This document shows, one piece after another, positions 1 to 6,352 of a stretch of 13,213 nt of DNA (positions are counted from its first letter, which is position 1; every line of letters begins with the position of its first letter). The notes beneath the pieces were generated by a model. That model worked only from the letters and a program-made list of their open reading frames with translations. It had not been told where the DNA came from and ran no database searches. A program made the translations under genes and the position numbers. Source of the stretch: Leptotrichiaceae bacterium (GTDB lineage: Bacteria > Fusobacteriota > Fusobacteriia > Fusobacteriales > Leptotrichiaceae); the NCBI GenBank assembly GCA_030532815.1, contig JAUNKI010000002.1, positions 1 to 13,213 of the forward strand. Direction: 5' to 3'.

Positions 1-994
1 GAAAGCTTTTTCTGTTTTTTGCCATTGAACAAAGCTCTTCAAAAGAAAAAAGATTATCTGTTTCCTTTTTTACTGACTGGATAATCCACAATCCCATAAT
101 ATTTTTCAAAAATCTGAATTTATAGTTGTATCCCCCTTCATTGGAAAAGTTCAGGCGTATACTTTCGTCGGTGCAAATAGGAGTTTCAGTTTCAATTCCT
201 ATAAGAGACCATGTTCCCGAACTTATATAAACAGAATTTTTCCCGCTTGTTTTTGGGGTTGCAATAACGGCAGAAGCTGTATCATGAGAGGCGGGCATTA
301 TAACTTCACAGTTAAAACCGACTTTGTCGGCAATTTCCTTTTTCAGAGCTCCCACAGAAGTTCCGGGTAAATTAAGAGGCAAAAACATATTTTCATTAAA
401 TCCGAGCTTTCTTATTAGGTCTTTATCCCAGTTTTTTTCATATAAGTTTACTAACTGAGTGGAAGTAGCATTAGTATATTCGGATTTTTTTATTCCTGTC
501 AAAAGAAAATTGAAATAATCAGGAAGCATAAGAAATGTTTCAGCTTCACTGAATAATTCGGGGTAGTCTCTTTCAGTTGCGATTAACTGGTATACTGTAT
601 TGAACATCTGTTTCTGAATGCCCGTTTTTTTATATAAGTCCCGAAAAGAAATAATTTTTTCAAGTATACTGTCTGTTCCTGCTGTTCTATGGTCCCTGTA
701 GGAAAACGACTTTCCGAGAAGTTTATTATTTCTGTCAAGTAACACATAGTCTACAGCCCATGTGTCTATGCCTATGCTTATCGGGATTTTTTCGAGATAT
801 TTACATTTTTTAATTCCGTTAATAATTTCTCCAAAAAGATATGGGATATCCCAACACAAATTTTTTCCGTCATCTTTTATTTTATTTCCAAAACGATGAA
901 TTTCCTCTATTTGTATTTTTCCGTTTTCAATATGTCCTAAAATATGTCTACCGTTTGAAGCACCTATATCGATAGCTAAATAATAATTTTTCAT
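1..994 (-). CDS. rhaB: Rhamnulokinase, C-terminal part beyond the window
   Basis: This is an FGGY-family sugar kinase that phosphorylates L-rhamnulose to rhamnulose-1-phosphate in the cytoplasm. The window holds the first 331 codons; family members are about 480-490 residues, so roughly a third is missing. The translation starts MKNYYLAIDIGASNGR, with the N-terminal phosphate-binding loop at residues 8-16. It has IGIDTWAVDYVLLD at 74-87, the ASHDTASAV segment at 235-243 with the probable catalytic base D238, and the adenosine-side SSGTWSLIG motif at 258-266. These combinations are typical of RhaB rather than of xylulokinase or glycerol kinase. The start at 994 is preceded by AAGGA at about ten bases. 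It is divergent from an AraC-type regulator, as rhamnose genes often are, and other rhamnose genes probably continue leftwards. No frameshift or stop was found in the visible part. Confidence 0.93.
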   Translation of the reverse strand, partial: MKNYYLAIDIGASNGRHILGHIENGKIQIEEIHRFGNKIKDDGKNLCWDIPYLFGEIINGIKKCKYLEKIPISIGIDTWAVDYVLLDRNNKLLGKSFSYRDHRTAGTDSILEKIISFRDLYKKTGIQKQMFNTVYQLIATERDYPELFSEAETFLMLPDYFNFLLTGIKKSEYTNATSTQLVNLYEKNWDKDLIRKLGFNENMFLPLNLPGTSVGALKKEIADKVGFNCEVIMPASHDTASAVIATPKTSGKNSVYISSGTWSLIGIETETPICTDESIRLNFSNEGGYNYKFRFLKNIMGLWIIQSVKKETDNLFSFEELCSMAKNRKSF

Positions 995-1038
995 ATTTGC
1001 TCATTCCTTTTCAGAAAGGTCTATTATTTTTATTTTAC

Positions 1039-1054
1039 CGAGAAATTTTCGAGA
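1039..1054 (-). promoter_or_regulatory. Paired direct half-sites in the rhaB upstream region, possible AraC-family binding site
   Basis: The pentamer TCTCG (CGAGA on the plus strand, 1039-1043 and 1050-1054) occurs twice in the same orientation, 11 bases start to start, or one helical turn. It lies about 45-60 bases upstream of the rhaB start. Two direct half-sites on one DNA face are the usual target of AraC-family activators. I see no strong -35/-10 pair for rhaB here, which would fit an activator-dependent promoter. The repeat is short, so assignment to the neighbouring regulator is inference. Confidence 0.35.
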
Positions 1055-1103
1055 TTTTAGGTTCTTTTTTGACAAAAAAAAGGACTTTATTTGCATAAAA
1101 AAT

Positions 1104-1132
1104 TAAAAGTTTAAAAGTAAATGTGTTACAAT
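1104..1132 (+). promoter_or_regulatory. Candidate extended -10 promoter of the AraC-family gene
   Basis: TGTTACAAT at 1124-1132 matches the extended -10 pattern TGnTAtAAT, with the hexamer TACAAT at 1127-1132. The hexamer 17 bases upstream (TAAAAG, 1104-1109) is a poor -35, as extended -10 promoters allow. The start codon of the regulator lies 37 bases downstream, leaving room for its leader and ribosome binding site. An imperfect dyad, GTAA-N5-TTAC (1117-1129), overlaps the -10 and might serve autoregulation; that part is weak. Confidence 0.45.
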
Positions 1133-1169
1133 TAAATATAAATAACTTATTATTTGAAAGGGTGATTTA

Positions 1170-2153
1170 ATGAAAGAAGAATTATTGGAAAAGTTCAGAA
1201 AAATTACAATTGAAGAAAAAGTTATTTTAGCAAGAAAAAAAATAATAAAAGAAATTTATACATCTCAACAGAATTTTATTATAGAAAGTAAAAAATTTCT
1301 GAAAAATAATAAACTGATAGGAATGAGAGTACATACAAGATTTACATATTTCCCAAAGCATAGCCATGATTACATAGATTTAATCTATATGTGTAGAGGT
1401 TTTACAATACATATTGTAAATAAAGAAAAAATTTTTTTGTATGAAGGAGAAATACTACTTCTTAATCAAAATGCTGTTCAGGAAATCTTTCCCGCAGGAA
1501 AAGATGATATTGCAATAAATTTTATTATTCATCCTGAAATTTTAGATGATATATTTTCGGAAATTGGAAAAGGAAACAGAATATATGATTTTTTAGTTTC
1601 ATCAATATTCAGAGAAAAGAAAATAAGTTATCTTCATTTTCATACGAAAGATATTCAGACAATTCAAAATATTATAGAAAATATAATCCGAACCATTTTA
1701 AAGAACGGCTCGGAAAGTAATATAATTAACAAATTTTATATAAAAATTCTGTTTCTGACGCTTTTGGAAAATCTTGATTTAGCTAAATCAGATACTTGCT
1801 CTTCTGAACAGTACGAAACGGATTTACTGACATCGGCACTTAAATATATTGAAATAAATTATAAAAAGGGGACACTACAGGAATTTGCCGCTATGAAAAA
1901 ACAGACGACTTATTTCATAAGCAGATTATTGAAAAAATATACAAATTGTAATTTTAAAGAGCTTATACAGAAGAAAAAACTGGAAAGAGCCGAATATTTA
2001 CTCACGCAGACAGAAGTTTCCATAGAGATGATTCTGTCAGCAATAGGATATCATAACAGCAGTTTTTTTTATAAAAAATTTAGAAAAAGATACGGAATGT
2101 CTCCTAAAAATTATAGAAAAAAGCAGAATAAGGAAGAAAATAAACATAAATAA
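1170..2153 (+). CDS. AraC-family transcriptional regulator with cupin sensor domain (probable rhamnose regulator)
   Basis: The 327-residue protein has the two-part layout of sugar-responsive AraC-family regulators. An N-terminal cupin-like domain lies at about residues 50-120, with a HSHDY motif (H64, H66). A C-terminal pair of helix-turn-helix units lies at about 236-316. The second carries the family signature region AIGYHNSSFFYKKFRKRYG followed by MSPKNYR. The start at 1170 is preceded by GAAAGGGTG with six bases of spacing. It is transcribed divergently from rhaB, so the best guess is an activator of rhamnose genes, comparable in role to RhaR/RhaS. The effector cannot be read from the sequence, and I give no gene symbol because the N-terminal half is not close enough to a named family that I can recognise. 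The first helical 45 residues, before the cupin, are lysine-rich. Confidence 0.85.
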   Translation: MKEELLEKFRKITIEEKVILARKKIIKEIYTSQQNFIIESKKFLKNNKLIGMRVHTRFTYFPKHSHDYIDLIYMCRGFTIHIVNKEKIFLYEGEILLLNQNAVQEIFPAGKDDIAINFIIHPEILDDIFSEIGKGNRIYDFLVSSIFREKKISYLHFHTKDIQTIQNIIENIIRTILKNGSESNIINKFYIKILFLTLLENLDLAKSDTCSSEQYETDLLTSALKYIEINYKKGTLQEFAAMKKQTTYFISRLLKKYTNCNFKELIQKKKLERAEYLLTQTEVSIEMILSAIGYHNSSFFYKKFRKRYGMSPKNYRKKQNKEENKHK

Positions 2154-2588
2154 AATGAAACTATTATAAAATAATAATGTGAATTAAAAAACAAATTTGA
2201 TTATTTTTATAAAGATATTAAAATTTGAAATATATATTAAATTTTTTATTATGTTAATAAAAAATTATGAGGTTCGTTATTACTTTCAGATTTATATTTT
2301 TATATTTTTTAAACTGTATCTTTTTTATAATAATTTTACCATATTTCAATTATTATAAAAATCTGAAAGTATTTTTGGCGGAATATGCCTGAAAAATTGA
2401 TAAAATTTGAAAAAATAAAATTAAAAGTATATTTAAATGTATAAATAAGCGTATTATCGGATATTATAAAATCATTTTTTTCAGTTTATATAGTGAGCTA
2501 TAATATTTTAAATATTCAGGCACATTATAACTACATTATAATTTTTTCCTAAATTATAGAAAGTTTTACGGATAATTTTAAAATAAAT
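2154..2588. other. Gene-free convergent spacer rich in inverted repeats
   Basis: These 435 bases separate the convergent AraC-type gene and the lipoprotein gene. I find no coding region. Besides the 91-base inverted-repeat unit listed separately, there is an 11-base imperfect inverted repeat (2383-2393 against 2515-2525, one mismatch, core TGCCTGAA). There is also a 15-base palindrome with arms AATATTT and AAATATT (2502-2516), and a small TATAG/CTATA hairpin (2490-2503 region). At this AT content short palindromes arise by chance, so only the longer ones with G/C pairs deserve weight. One of them may end transcription from either side, but none has the standard GC stem plus T-run. Confidence 0.5.
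2281..2371. repeat. 91-bp unit with perfect 13-bp terminal inverted repeats and a nested hairpin
   Basis: TACTTTCAGATTT at 2281-2293 is repeated perfectly inverted at 2359-2371. Inside, a second inverted repeat pairs 2322-2335 with 2348-2361 (14 bases, all A/T) around a 12-base loop and overlaps the right arm by three bases, so the two foldings partly compete. A T-run (2372-2376) follows the right arm. The unit could be a bidirectional terminator for the two convergent genes or a small MITE-like element. I see no clear target-site duplication and no second copy in the window. Confidence 0.5.
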
Positions 2589-3230
2589 TTATTCATCTTT
2601 TAAAAGACAGCTTTCTCCCAAACCTTCATTTTTTCTTCTAAGTCGTATTTCAAAAAATTTAGGTTTCTTTTTTCCGTCACTGTATTTGGCATAAACAGTG
2701 GGATTTGCATTTTTAAATTTTATATCTGCCCCTGCTTTGGTAAAATAGTCATTAAATGACTGTTTATCTTTATATTTTGCATATAGTGACGGCGTACTGG
2801 GAAGAGACATGATATCTTCGCCGGATACTTCTTCTGTAACTTCAAATTCATCATAAGTAAAAACATCATTTTGAAAATAAGGTTTTATATCATCTAAATC
2901 TTTTCTCTCCTTATTATTTTTGGAATCATAATATTTTCCGTTTTTATAATAAATTTTTTCCTCTTTTGACATTTTATTATTGACAGTACTTTCTACTGTT
3001 CCTGTCCATAAATCCGAAGAAGTTTTATTCAGTACGATTTCTTTATAGTATCTGTCTTTTCCTTTATGATAAGCATAAAATATTTCGTATTTATCATAAC
3101 ATAATTTTTCGATAGTATTACTTTTATTACCGTATATTTGTTCCAATCCTTTTATTACGGTTTTCGACTGTTTTTCTTCACAGGAAATAATCAATAAGGC
3201 AATAGTTAAAATTACTGACAGTTTTTTCAT
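2589..3230 (-). CDS. Predicted lipoprotein of unknown function
   Basis: I do not recognise this family. The 213-residue product starts MKKLSVILTIALLIISCEE: a short basic start, a hydrophobic stretch and a lipobox ending at Cys17 (I-I-S-C), so it should be exported and lipid-anchored. A TTG codon four codons upstream could extend the frame, but it lies in the ribosome binding site itself (GGGAG, six bases before the ATG), so the ATG at 3230 is chosen. The mature part is lysine- and tyrosine-rich and contains two similar short segments, PSLYAKYKD and PTVYAKYSD, about 32 residues apart, hinting at an internal duplication. It sits 49 bases downstream of the 297-residue gene on the same strand and is probably cotranscribed with it. 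A small lipoprotein beside an unknown soluble protein resembles some toxin/immunity pairs, but nothing here proves that. Confidence 0.75.
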   Translation of the reverse strand: MKKLSVILTIALLIISCEEKQSKTVIKGLEQIYGNKSNTIEKLCYDKYEIFYAYHKGKDRYYKEIVLNKTSSDLWTGTVESTVNNKMSKEEKIYYKNGKYYDSKNNKERKDLDDIKPYFQNDVFTYDEFEVTEEVSGEDIMSLPSTPSLYAKYKDKQSFNDYFTKAGADIKFKNANPTVYAKYSDGKKKPKFFEIRLRRKNEGLGESCLLKDE

Positions 3231-3279
3231 TTTTTCTCCCAAATTTTATTATTTTTAAAACTAAAAGTTATTATAAATA

Positions 3280-4173
3280 TTATCTGTTGTAGTAAAGATT
3301 CTGCATTATTTCTTCAGCTTCCTTTTTCTGTTTATCACTTGGCTCTCCCCAGAAAAAATCCATTAATTTTTTCTGAATATTTCCTTTATCATCTTTTGCC
3401 ATGTCGGCTATTGAAGCGGACCTGTAATGTTCTTTTTCAAAGTTTTTGTCAAATTTAAAATTATTTTTAACAAATTTATTAGTTTTGTGCAATAACTTTA
3501 AAAATTGAACGGCTTTTTTTGTATTTAAGAGTAATTCAGCATGAGCCTGTATTTCCCCTGAAAAATTATATTTATTGGGTCCTGAGCCTGACCATATGTC
3601 TGCAATTTCATCTAAAGTCTGATTTCCTTCTTTTAAGTAAGTTAATATAGTATCTCCTACTTTTCGTGAATTATTACGGTCAGCATAATACCGTGTTAAT
3701 TGTATACTTTCATTTTGTGCTGTATAGGAAGTTATCCCTTCAGTTCTGAAATGAGTATGAGAAAAAATAATATCTTTACTTATTTTCTCATTTTCAATTA
3801 TATAGTCAAAAGGAGATTTTCCTTTTCTGTTTAAATTTCCGAAAGGAACGGCAACTGCTTTTTCCTGAGGCCTTACAATAAATATTCTGTAATTTTCGTC
3901 AATTTTAGTAAAAACAAATTTTCCCCTTGCTTTAAATTCGTCATTTTTATAAGTTATCGGTTCCTTTATTTCAAAAAATATTTTTCCGTTTTTAACCTTT
4001 TTTTCTATTGTCTTATTTTTTAATCCTGCTTCAATTGCCTGTTCATAGATATTTCCCATATTCCTTTTTCTTCTGGTGCCCGTTATGGTTATGTAAGGGT
4101 GATTTAAAAGTGAATTTTCATCATCTGCAGGTCTTTTAATGATTTTACTTTCTCTTTTTTTATCTGTAGACAT
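3280..4173 (-). CDS. Conserved-looking hypothetical protein, 297 residues, function unknown
   Basis: No family was recognised. The product has no signal peptide or membrane segment and begins with a charged, probably disordered stretch (residues 1-22, lysine-rich), followed by HPYITITGTRRKRN at 25-38. A beta-rich middle (about 60-112) leads to a histidine-containing segment IIFSHTHFRTEG (135-146, H139 and H141). Then come QLTRYYADRN at 158-167 and a helical region with GEIQAHAELL at 206-215. The C-terminus is helical and charged. Paired histidines with acidic neighbours would suit a metal-dependent or nuclease-like activity, but this is only a suggestion. The ATG at 4173 has a strong AAAGGAG site seven bases upstream. 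It is the first gene of a probable two-gene unit with the downstream lipoprotein, and the context suggests an accessory module inserted between two sugar loci. Possible roles include a secreted effector or polymorphic-toxin-like protein; confidence in any function is low. Confidence 0.7.
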   Translation of the reverse strand: MSTDKKRESKIIKRPADDENSLLNHPYITITGTRRKRNMGNIYEQAIEAGLKNKTIEKKVKNGKIFFEIKEPITYKNDEFKARGKFVFTKIDENYRIFIVRPQEKAVAVPFGNLNRKGKSPFDYIIENEKISKDIIFSHTHFRTEGITSYTAQNESIQLTRYYADRNNSRKVGDTILTYLKEGNQTLDEIADIWSGSGPNKYNFSGEIQAHAELLLNTKKAVQFLKLLHKTNKFVKNNFKFDKNFEKEHYRSASIADMAKDDKGNIQKKLMDFFWGEPSDKQKKEAEEIMQNLYYNR

Positions 4174-4400
4174 AAATCTTCTCCTTTTTTAAAGTTATTT
4201 TTTACTTTCGGATTTCAGTTTCTGTTAATTTTCCCTTTCTTTTTAAAATATATGGTTGGAATAGTATTTAGAGTAATTTTTTATGATTTACAAATATTAA
4301 AAATGAAAAGTTTTTTAAAATTGTTCTAAGTAATATTTTATTTATTATATAAATATTATATCAAAAAATCAATTAATTTTCAAAAAATGATTTTTTTAAT

Positions 4401-4433
4401 AAGGACAATACAGTTTTCAGGGATTGTATCCTT
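4401..4433. repeat. Bulged hairpin with G/C pairs
   Basis: AAGGACAAT (4401-4409) pairs with ATTG (4423-4426) and TCCTT (4429-4433), leaving a two-base TA bulge and a 13-base loop. It stands out from the surrounding A/T tract by its G/C pairs. It has no T-run on either side, so it is not a standard terminator. It lies about 75 bases before the rpiB promoter. Role unknown. Confidence 0.35.
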
Positions 4434-4506
4434 TAATTACTATAATAATTATTATATTGAGGGCAAAATAATTTAAAAGTTCAAATTATGAAAAAAAACA
4501 AAAATC

Positions 4507-4536
4507 TTGAAATTTTATTTTTATATATTGTATAAT
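4507..4536 (+). promoter_or_regulatory. Sigma-70-type promoter of rpiB
   Basis: TTGAAA (4507-4512) and a perfect TATAAT (4531-4536) are 18 bases apart. Transcription would begin near 4543, about 60 bases before the rpiB start codon, and would run straight into the operator at 4555-4566. Confidence 0.75.
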
Positions 4537-4554
4537 TATATATAATAATTATAC
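4530..4554. repeat. 25-bp dyad spanning the rpiB -10 box and start point
   Basis: GTATAATTAT (4530-4539) and its exact inverse ATAATTATAC (4545-4554) flank a five-base centre. The dyad starts one base before the -10 hexamer and ends directly against the LacI-type operator. It may bind a protein, favour melting, or simply reflect the A/T-rich promoter. Confidence 0.45.
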
Positions 4555-4566
4555 GTAAACGATTTC
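4555..4566. promoter_or_regulatory. LacI-family operator before rpiB
   Basis: GTAAACGATTTC matches the perfect palindrome GTAAACGTTTAC found before the LacI-type gene at 10 of 12 positions, including the central CG typical of LacI-family sites. It begins 18 bases after the -10 box, in the early transcribed region, where a repressor would block initiation or early elongation. The likely ligand is the regulator encoded at 5336-6340. A CcpA-like catabolite site has a similar consensus and cannot be excluded. Confidence 0.65.
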
Positions 4567-4602
4567 TTAACTGTTAAAAAAATAGGGAAGGGAAGTGAAA
4601 GG

Positions 4603-5034
4603 GTGAAAATAGCCGTAGGAAGTGATCATGTAGGATTGGAACTGAAACCTGTTATAATTGATTATTTAAAGGAACTTGGACATAACGTAGAGGATTTTGG
4701 AGCTTATTCACATGAAAGAACCGATTATCCCATTTACGGGGTGAAAGTCGCTGAAGAAATTATAAAAGGAAATTTTGACTGCGGGATAATCATGTGCGGA
4801 ACAGGTGTAGGAATTTCAATAGCTGCAAATAAAGTAAAAGGTATAAGGGCAGTTGTGTGCAGCGAACCTTATTCGGCAAAACTGTCAAAGGAGCATAATA
4901 ATACTAATATACTGTCTTTAGGCTCAAGGGTAGTGGGAGTTGAATTGGCAAAAATGATTGTCAGAGAGTGGCTGTCGGCAGTATTTGAAGGTGGTCGTCA
5001 TCAAAATAGAATTGATATGCTGGACAGTATGTAA
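4603..5034 (+). CDS. rpiB: Ribose/allose-6-phosphate isomerase RpiB
   Basis: This 143-residue member of the RpiB/LacA family has the usual length (about 145-150) and motifs. MKIAVGSDHVG opens the protein with D8 and H9. The active-site segment GIIMCGTGVGISIAANK contains the catalytic cysteine C65 and T67, and KEHNNTN contains H98. RpiB interconverts ribose-5-phosphate and ribulose-5-phosphate, and the E. coli enzyme also isomerises allose-6-phosphate to allulose-6-phosphate. Placed next to the allose genes and sharing their operator, the allose-6-phosphate role is the more likely one here. The start is GTG at 4603 with a purine-rich GGGAAGGGAAG site upstream; no in-frame ATG lies nearby. It has its own promoter and is separated from the main operon by 301 bases. 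Confidence 0.92.
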   Translation: MKIAVGSDHVGLELKPVIIDYLKELGHNVEDFGAYSHERTDYPIYGVKVAEEIIKGNFDCGIIMCGTGVGISIAANKVKGIRAVVCSEPYSAKLSKEHNNTNILSLGSRVVGVELAKMIVREWLSAVFEGGRHQNRIDMLDSM

Positions 5035-5060
5035 ATTTAATAAATGTATAAGGTTTAGGA

Positions 5061-5209
5061 GAGTTGTATTATATTTTAAGGTGATTTTCAAACTATAAAT
5101 AATATATATTTATAAAAACTAAAAATAGTTATTTTTACTATGTTTATAAAAATTGTAAAATATATAAAATATATAGAATGATATATTTTTTAAAATTATA
5201 ATACAGCTC
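5061..5209. repeat. Inverted-repeat-bounded spacer between rpiB and the LacI-type gene
   Basis: GAGTTGTATTATA (5061-5073) and TATAATACAGCTC (5197-5209) are inverse copies with a single G-T wobble position. Between them lies extremely A/T-rich sequence with smaller hairpins around 5113-5137. The 301-base gap 5035-5335 has no gene; the rest of it holds the next promoter and operator. No T-run follows the right arm directly, so it is not a clear rpiB terminator. A long-stem RNA structure or a small mobile-element relic is possible. Confidence 0.4.
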
Positions 5210-5261
5210 CTTATTTTATTAAATTAGTCAATTAAATATAATTTTAATTATTTTTACAGTG

Positions 5262-5289
5262 TTGACAAATGGAAAAGATGGGGTATACT
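5262..5289 (+). promoter_or_regulatory. Sigma-70-type promoter of the allose operon
   Basis: A perfect TTGACA (5262-5267) is 16 bases from TATACT (5284-5289). Transcription would begin near 5296, ten bases before the operator palindrome. This promoter should drive the LacI-type gene and, with no terminator seen until 11487, the whole alsACEKB series. Confidence 0.82.
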
Positions 5290-5305
5290 GTATCATAAAA
5301 TAAGA

Positions 5306-5317
5306 GTAAACGTTTAC
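5306..5317. promoter_or_regulatory. Perfect LacI-family operator palindrome
   Basis: GTAAACGTTTAC is a perfect 12-base palindrome with the central CG pair characteristic of LacI-family operators. It begins 16 bases after the -10 box, between the start point and the ribosome binding site of the LacI-type gene, so the regulator probably represses its own operon. The near-identical copy before rpiB has almost the same spacing (18). Confidence 0.78.
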
Positions 5318-5335
5318 GAAAAATTAGGGGAGAAT

Positions 5336-6340
5336 ATGAAAAAAGAAAAAAAGGTATCTATTAAGGAACTGGCGGAATTATCAGGGGTATCAATAGCGAC
5401 AATTTCAAGAGTTATAAATAAAAAAGGCGGATATTCCGAAGAAACGGAAAAAAGAATTTTAAAACTGATAGAAAGTAATTCATATAAGCAAAATGTAAAT
5501 GCAAGAAGTCTGAGAACAAAAAAGTCCCAGACAATAGGAGTTATTGTACCGGATATAAGTAATGAATTTTTTGCAAAAATTATACAGGCAGTGGAAAAAC
5601 AGGCAATAAAATATGATTATTCAGTATTTGTATGCAATACGGATGAAAATCTGGAAACAGAAAAAAGACAGTTGAACAACCTCATAGGTCAGTTTGTAGA
5701 CGGAATAATATATATAGGCGGAGGGGTACAGCTTACAGACGGAATTTATCCCCTGAAAATTCCTGTAGTTTACATAGACAGATATATTAATAATAAGGAA
5801 ATATATGTTGAATCGGACAATTTTCAGGGAGGCTATCTGGCAACACAGGAACTGATTCAGTCAGGATGCAGGAAAATAGCCGTAATGAAAGATATAAGGA
5901 GAATATCTTCGGCTCATAGGAGATATTTGGGATTTTTAAAAGCGTTAAAAGATTACAAAATGGAATTTGACGAACAGCTTCTTTGTAATGTCACTGTAAT
6001 AAGTTATAAGGAAGCAAAGGAAAAAACGTTGGAACTGCTTGATTCAGGAGAAGTTTTTGACGGACTTTTTGCAACAAATGATACTATGGCATTAGGTGCA
6101 ATGATGGCACTGAATGAAAGAAGGATAAAAATACCCGATGAAGTGAAATTAGTCGGTTTTGATAATATTTCAGCAACTGAAATAGCAGGGACACCCCTCA
6201 CGACAATAAATCAGAATAAGCGAAAAATGGGAGAGCTGGCTGTAGAACTTCTTATGGATAAGATATTATTAAGAAAGAGTAATGCAAAAAATATAAAAAT
6301 ACCTGTTAATCTTATTAGGAGAAAAAGTACGGAAATTTAA
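5336..6340 (+). CDS. LacI-family transcriptional regulator of the allose locus
   Basis: The 334-residue protein has the full LacI/GalR layout. The N-terminal helix-turn-helix is VSIKELAELSGVSIATISRV at residues 7-26, and the hinge helix region is NVNARSLRT at 53-61. A periplasmic-binding-protein-like sensor domain starts at TIGVIVPDISNEFF (66-79) and includes FATNDTMALGAM and VGFDNISATEIAGTPLTTI. The ATG at 5336 follows AGGGGAG with only three bases of spacing, which is short, but no downstream ATG precedes the DNA-binding domain. alsA begins 12 bases after its stop, so it is the first gene of the operon and probably represses itself and rpiB through the two operators. The inducer is likely allose or a phosphorylated derivative, by context only. 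In E. coli the allose repressor is an RpiR/SIS-type protein, so this is a different regulator type in the same job. Confidence 0.88.
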   Translation: MKKEKKVSIKELAELSGVSIATISRVINKKGGYSEETEKRILKLIESNSYKQNVNARSLRTKKSQTIGVIVPDISNEFFAKIIQAVEKQAIKYDYSVFVCNTDENLETEKRQLNNLIGQFVDGIIYIGGGVQLTDGIYPLKIPVVYIDRYINNKEIYVESDNFQGGYLATQELIQSGCRKIAVMKDIRRISSAHRRYLGFLKALKDYKMEFDEQLLCNVTVISYKEAKEKTLELLDSGEVFDGLFATNDTMALGAMMALNERRIKIPDEVKLVGFDNISATEIAGTPLTTINQNKRKMGELAVELLMDKILLRKSNAKNIKIPVNLIRRKSTEI

Positions 6341-6352
6341 AGGAGGGGCGGT

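Larger units (their letters stand above)
4174..4602. other. Divergent spacer upstream of rpiB
   Basis: The 429 bases between the two divergent units hold no gene. On the minus side only a weak promoter guess is possible (TTGTAA at 4288-4293, TAAATA at 4265-4270, 17 bases apart). A 16-base perfect palindrome of A/T lies at 4441-4456. The bulged hairpin at 4401-4433 and the rpiB promoter, dyad and operator are listed separately. Confidence 0.5.

Noticed and set aside
2154..2588. CRISPR array or tandem repeat in the A/T-rich spacer
   Set aside because: The repeats are inverted, differ from one another and are not regularly spaced; no direct repeat/spacer pattern exists.
3231..3242. TTG start extending the lipoprotein by four residues
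   Set aside because: The codons overlap the GGGAG ribosome binding site of the ATG at 3230, and the ATG gives a standard lipoprotein signal peptide.
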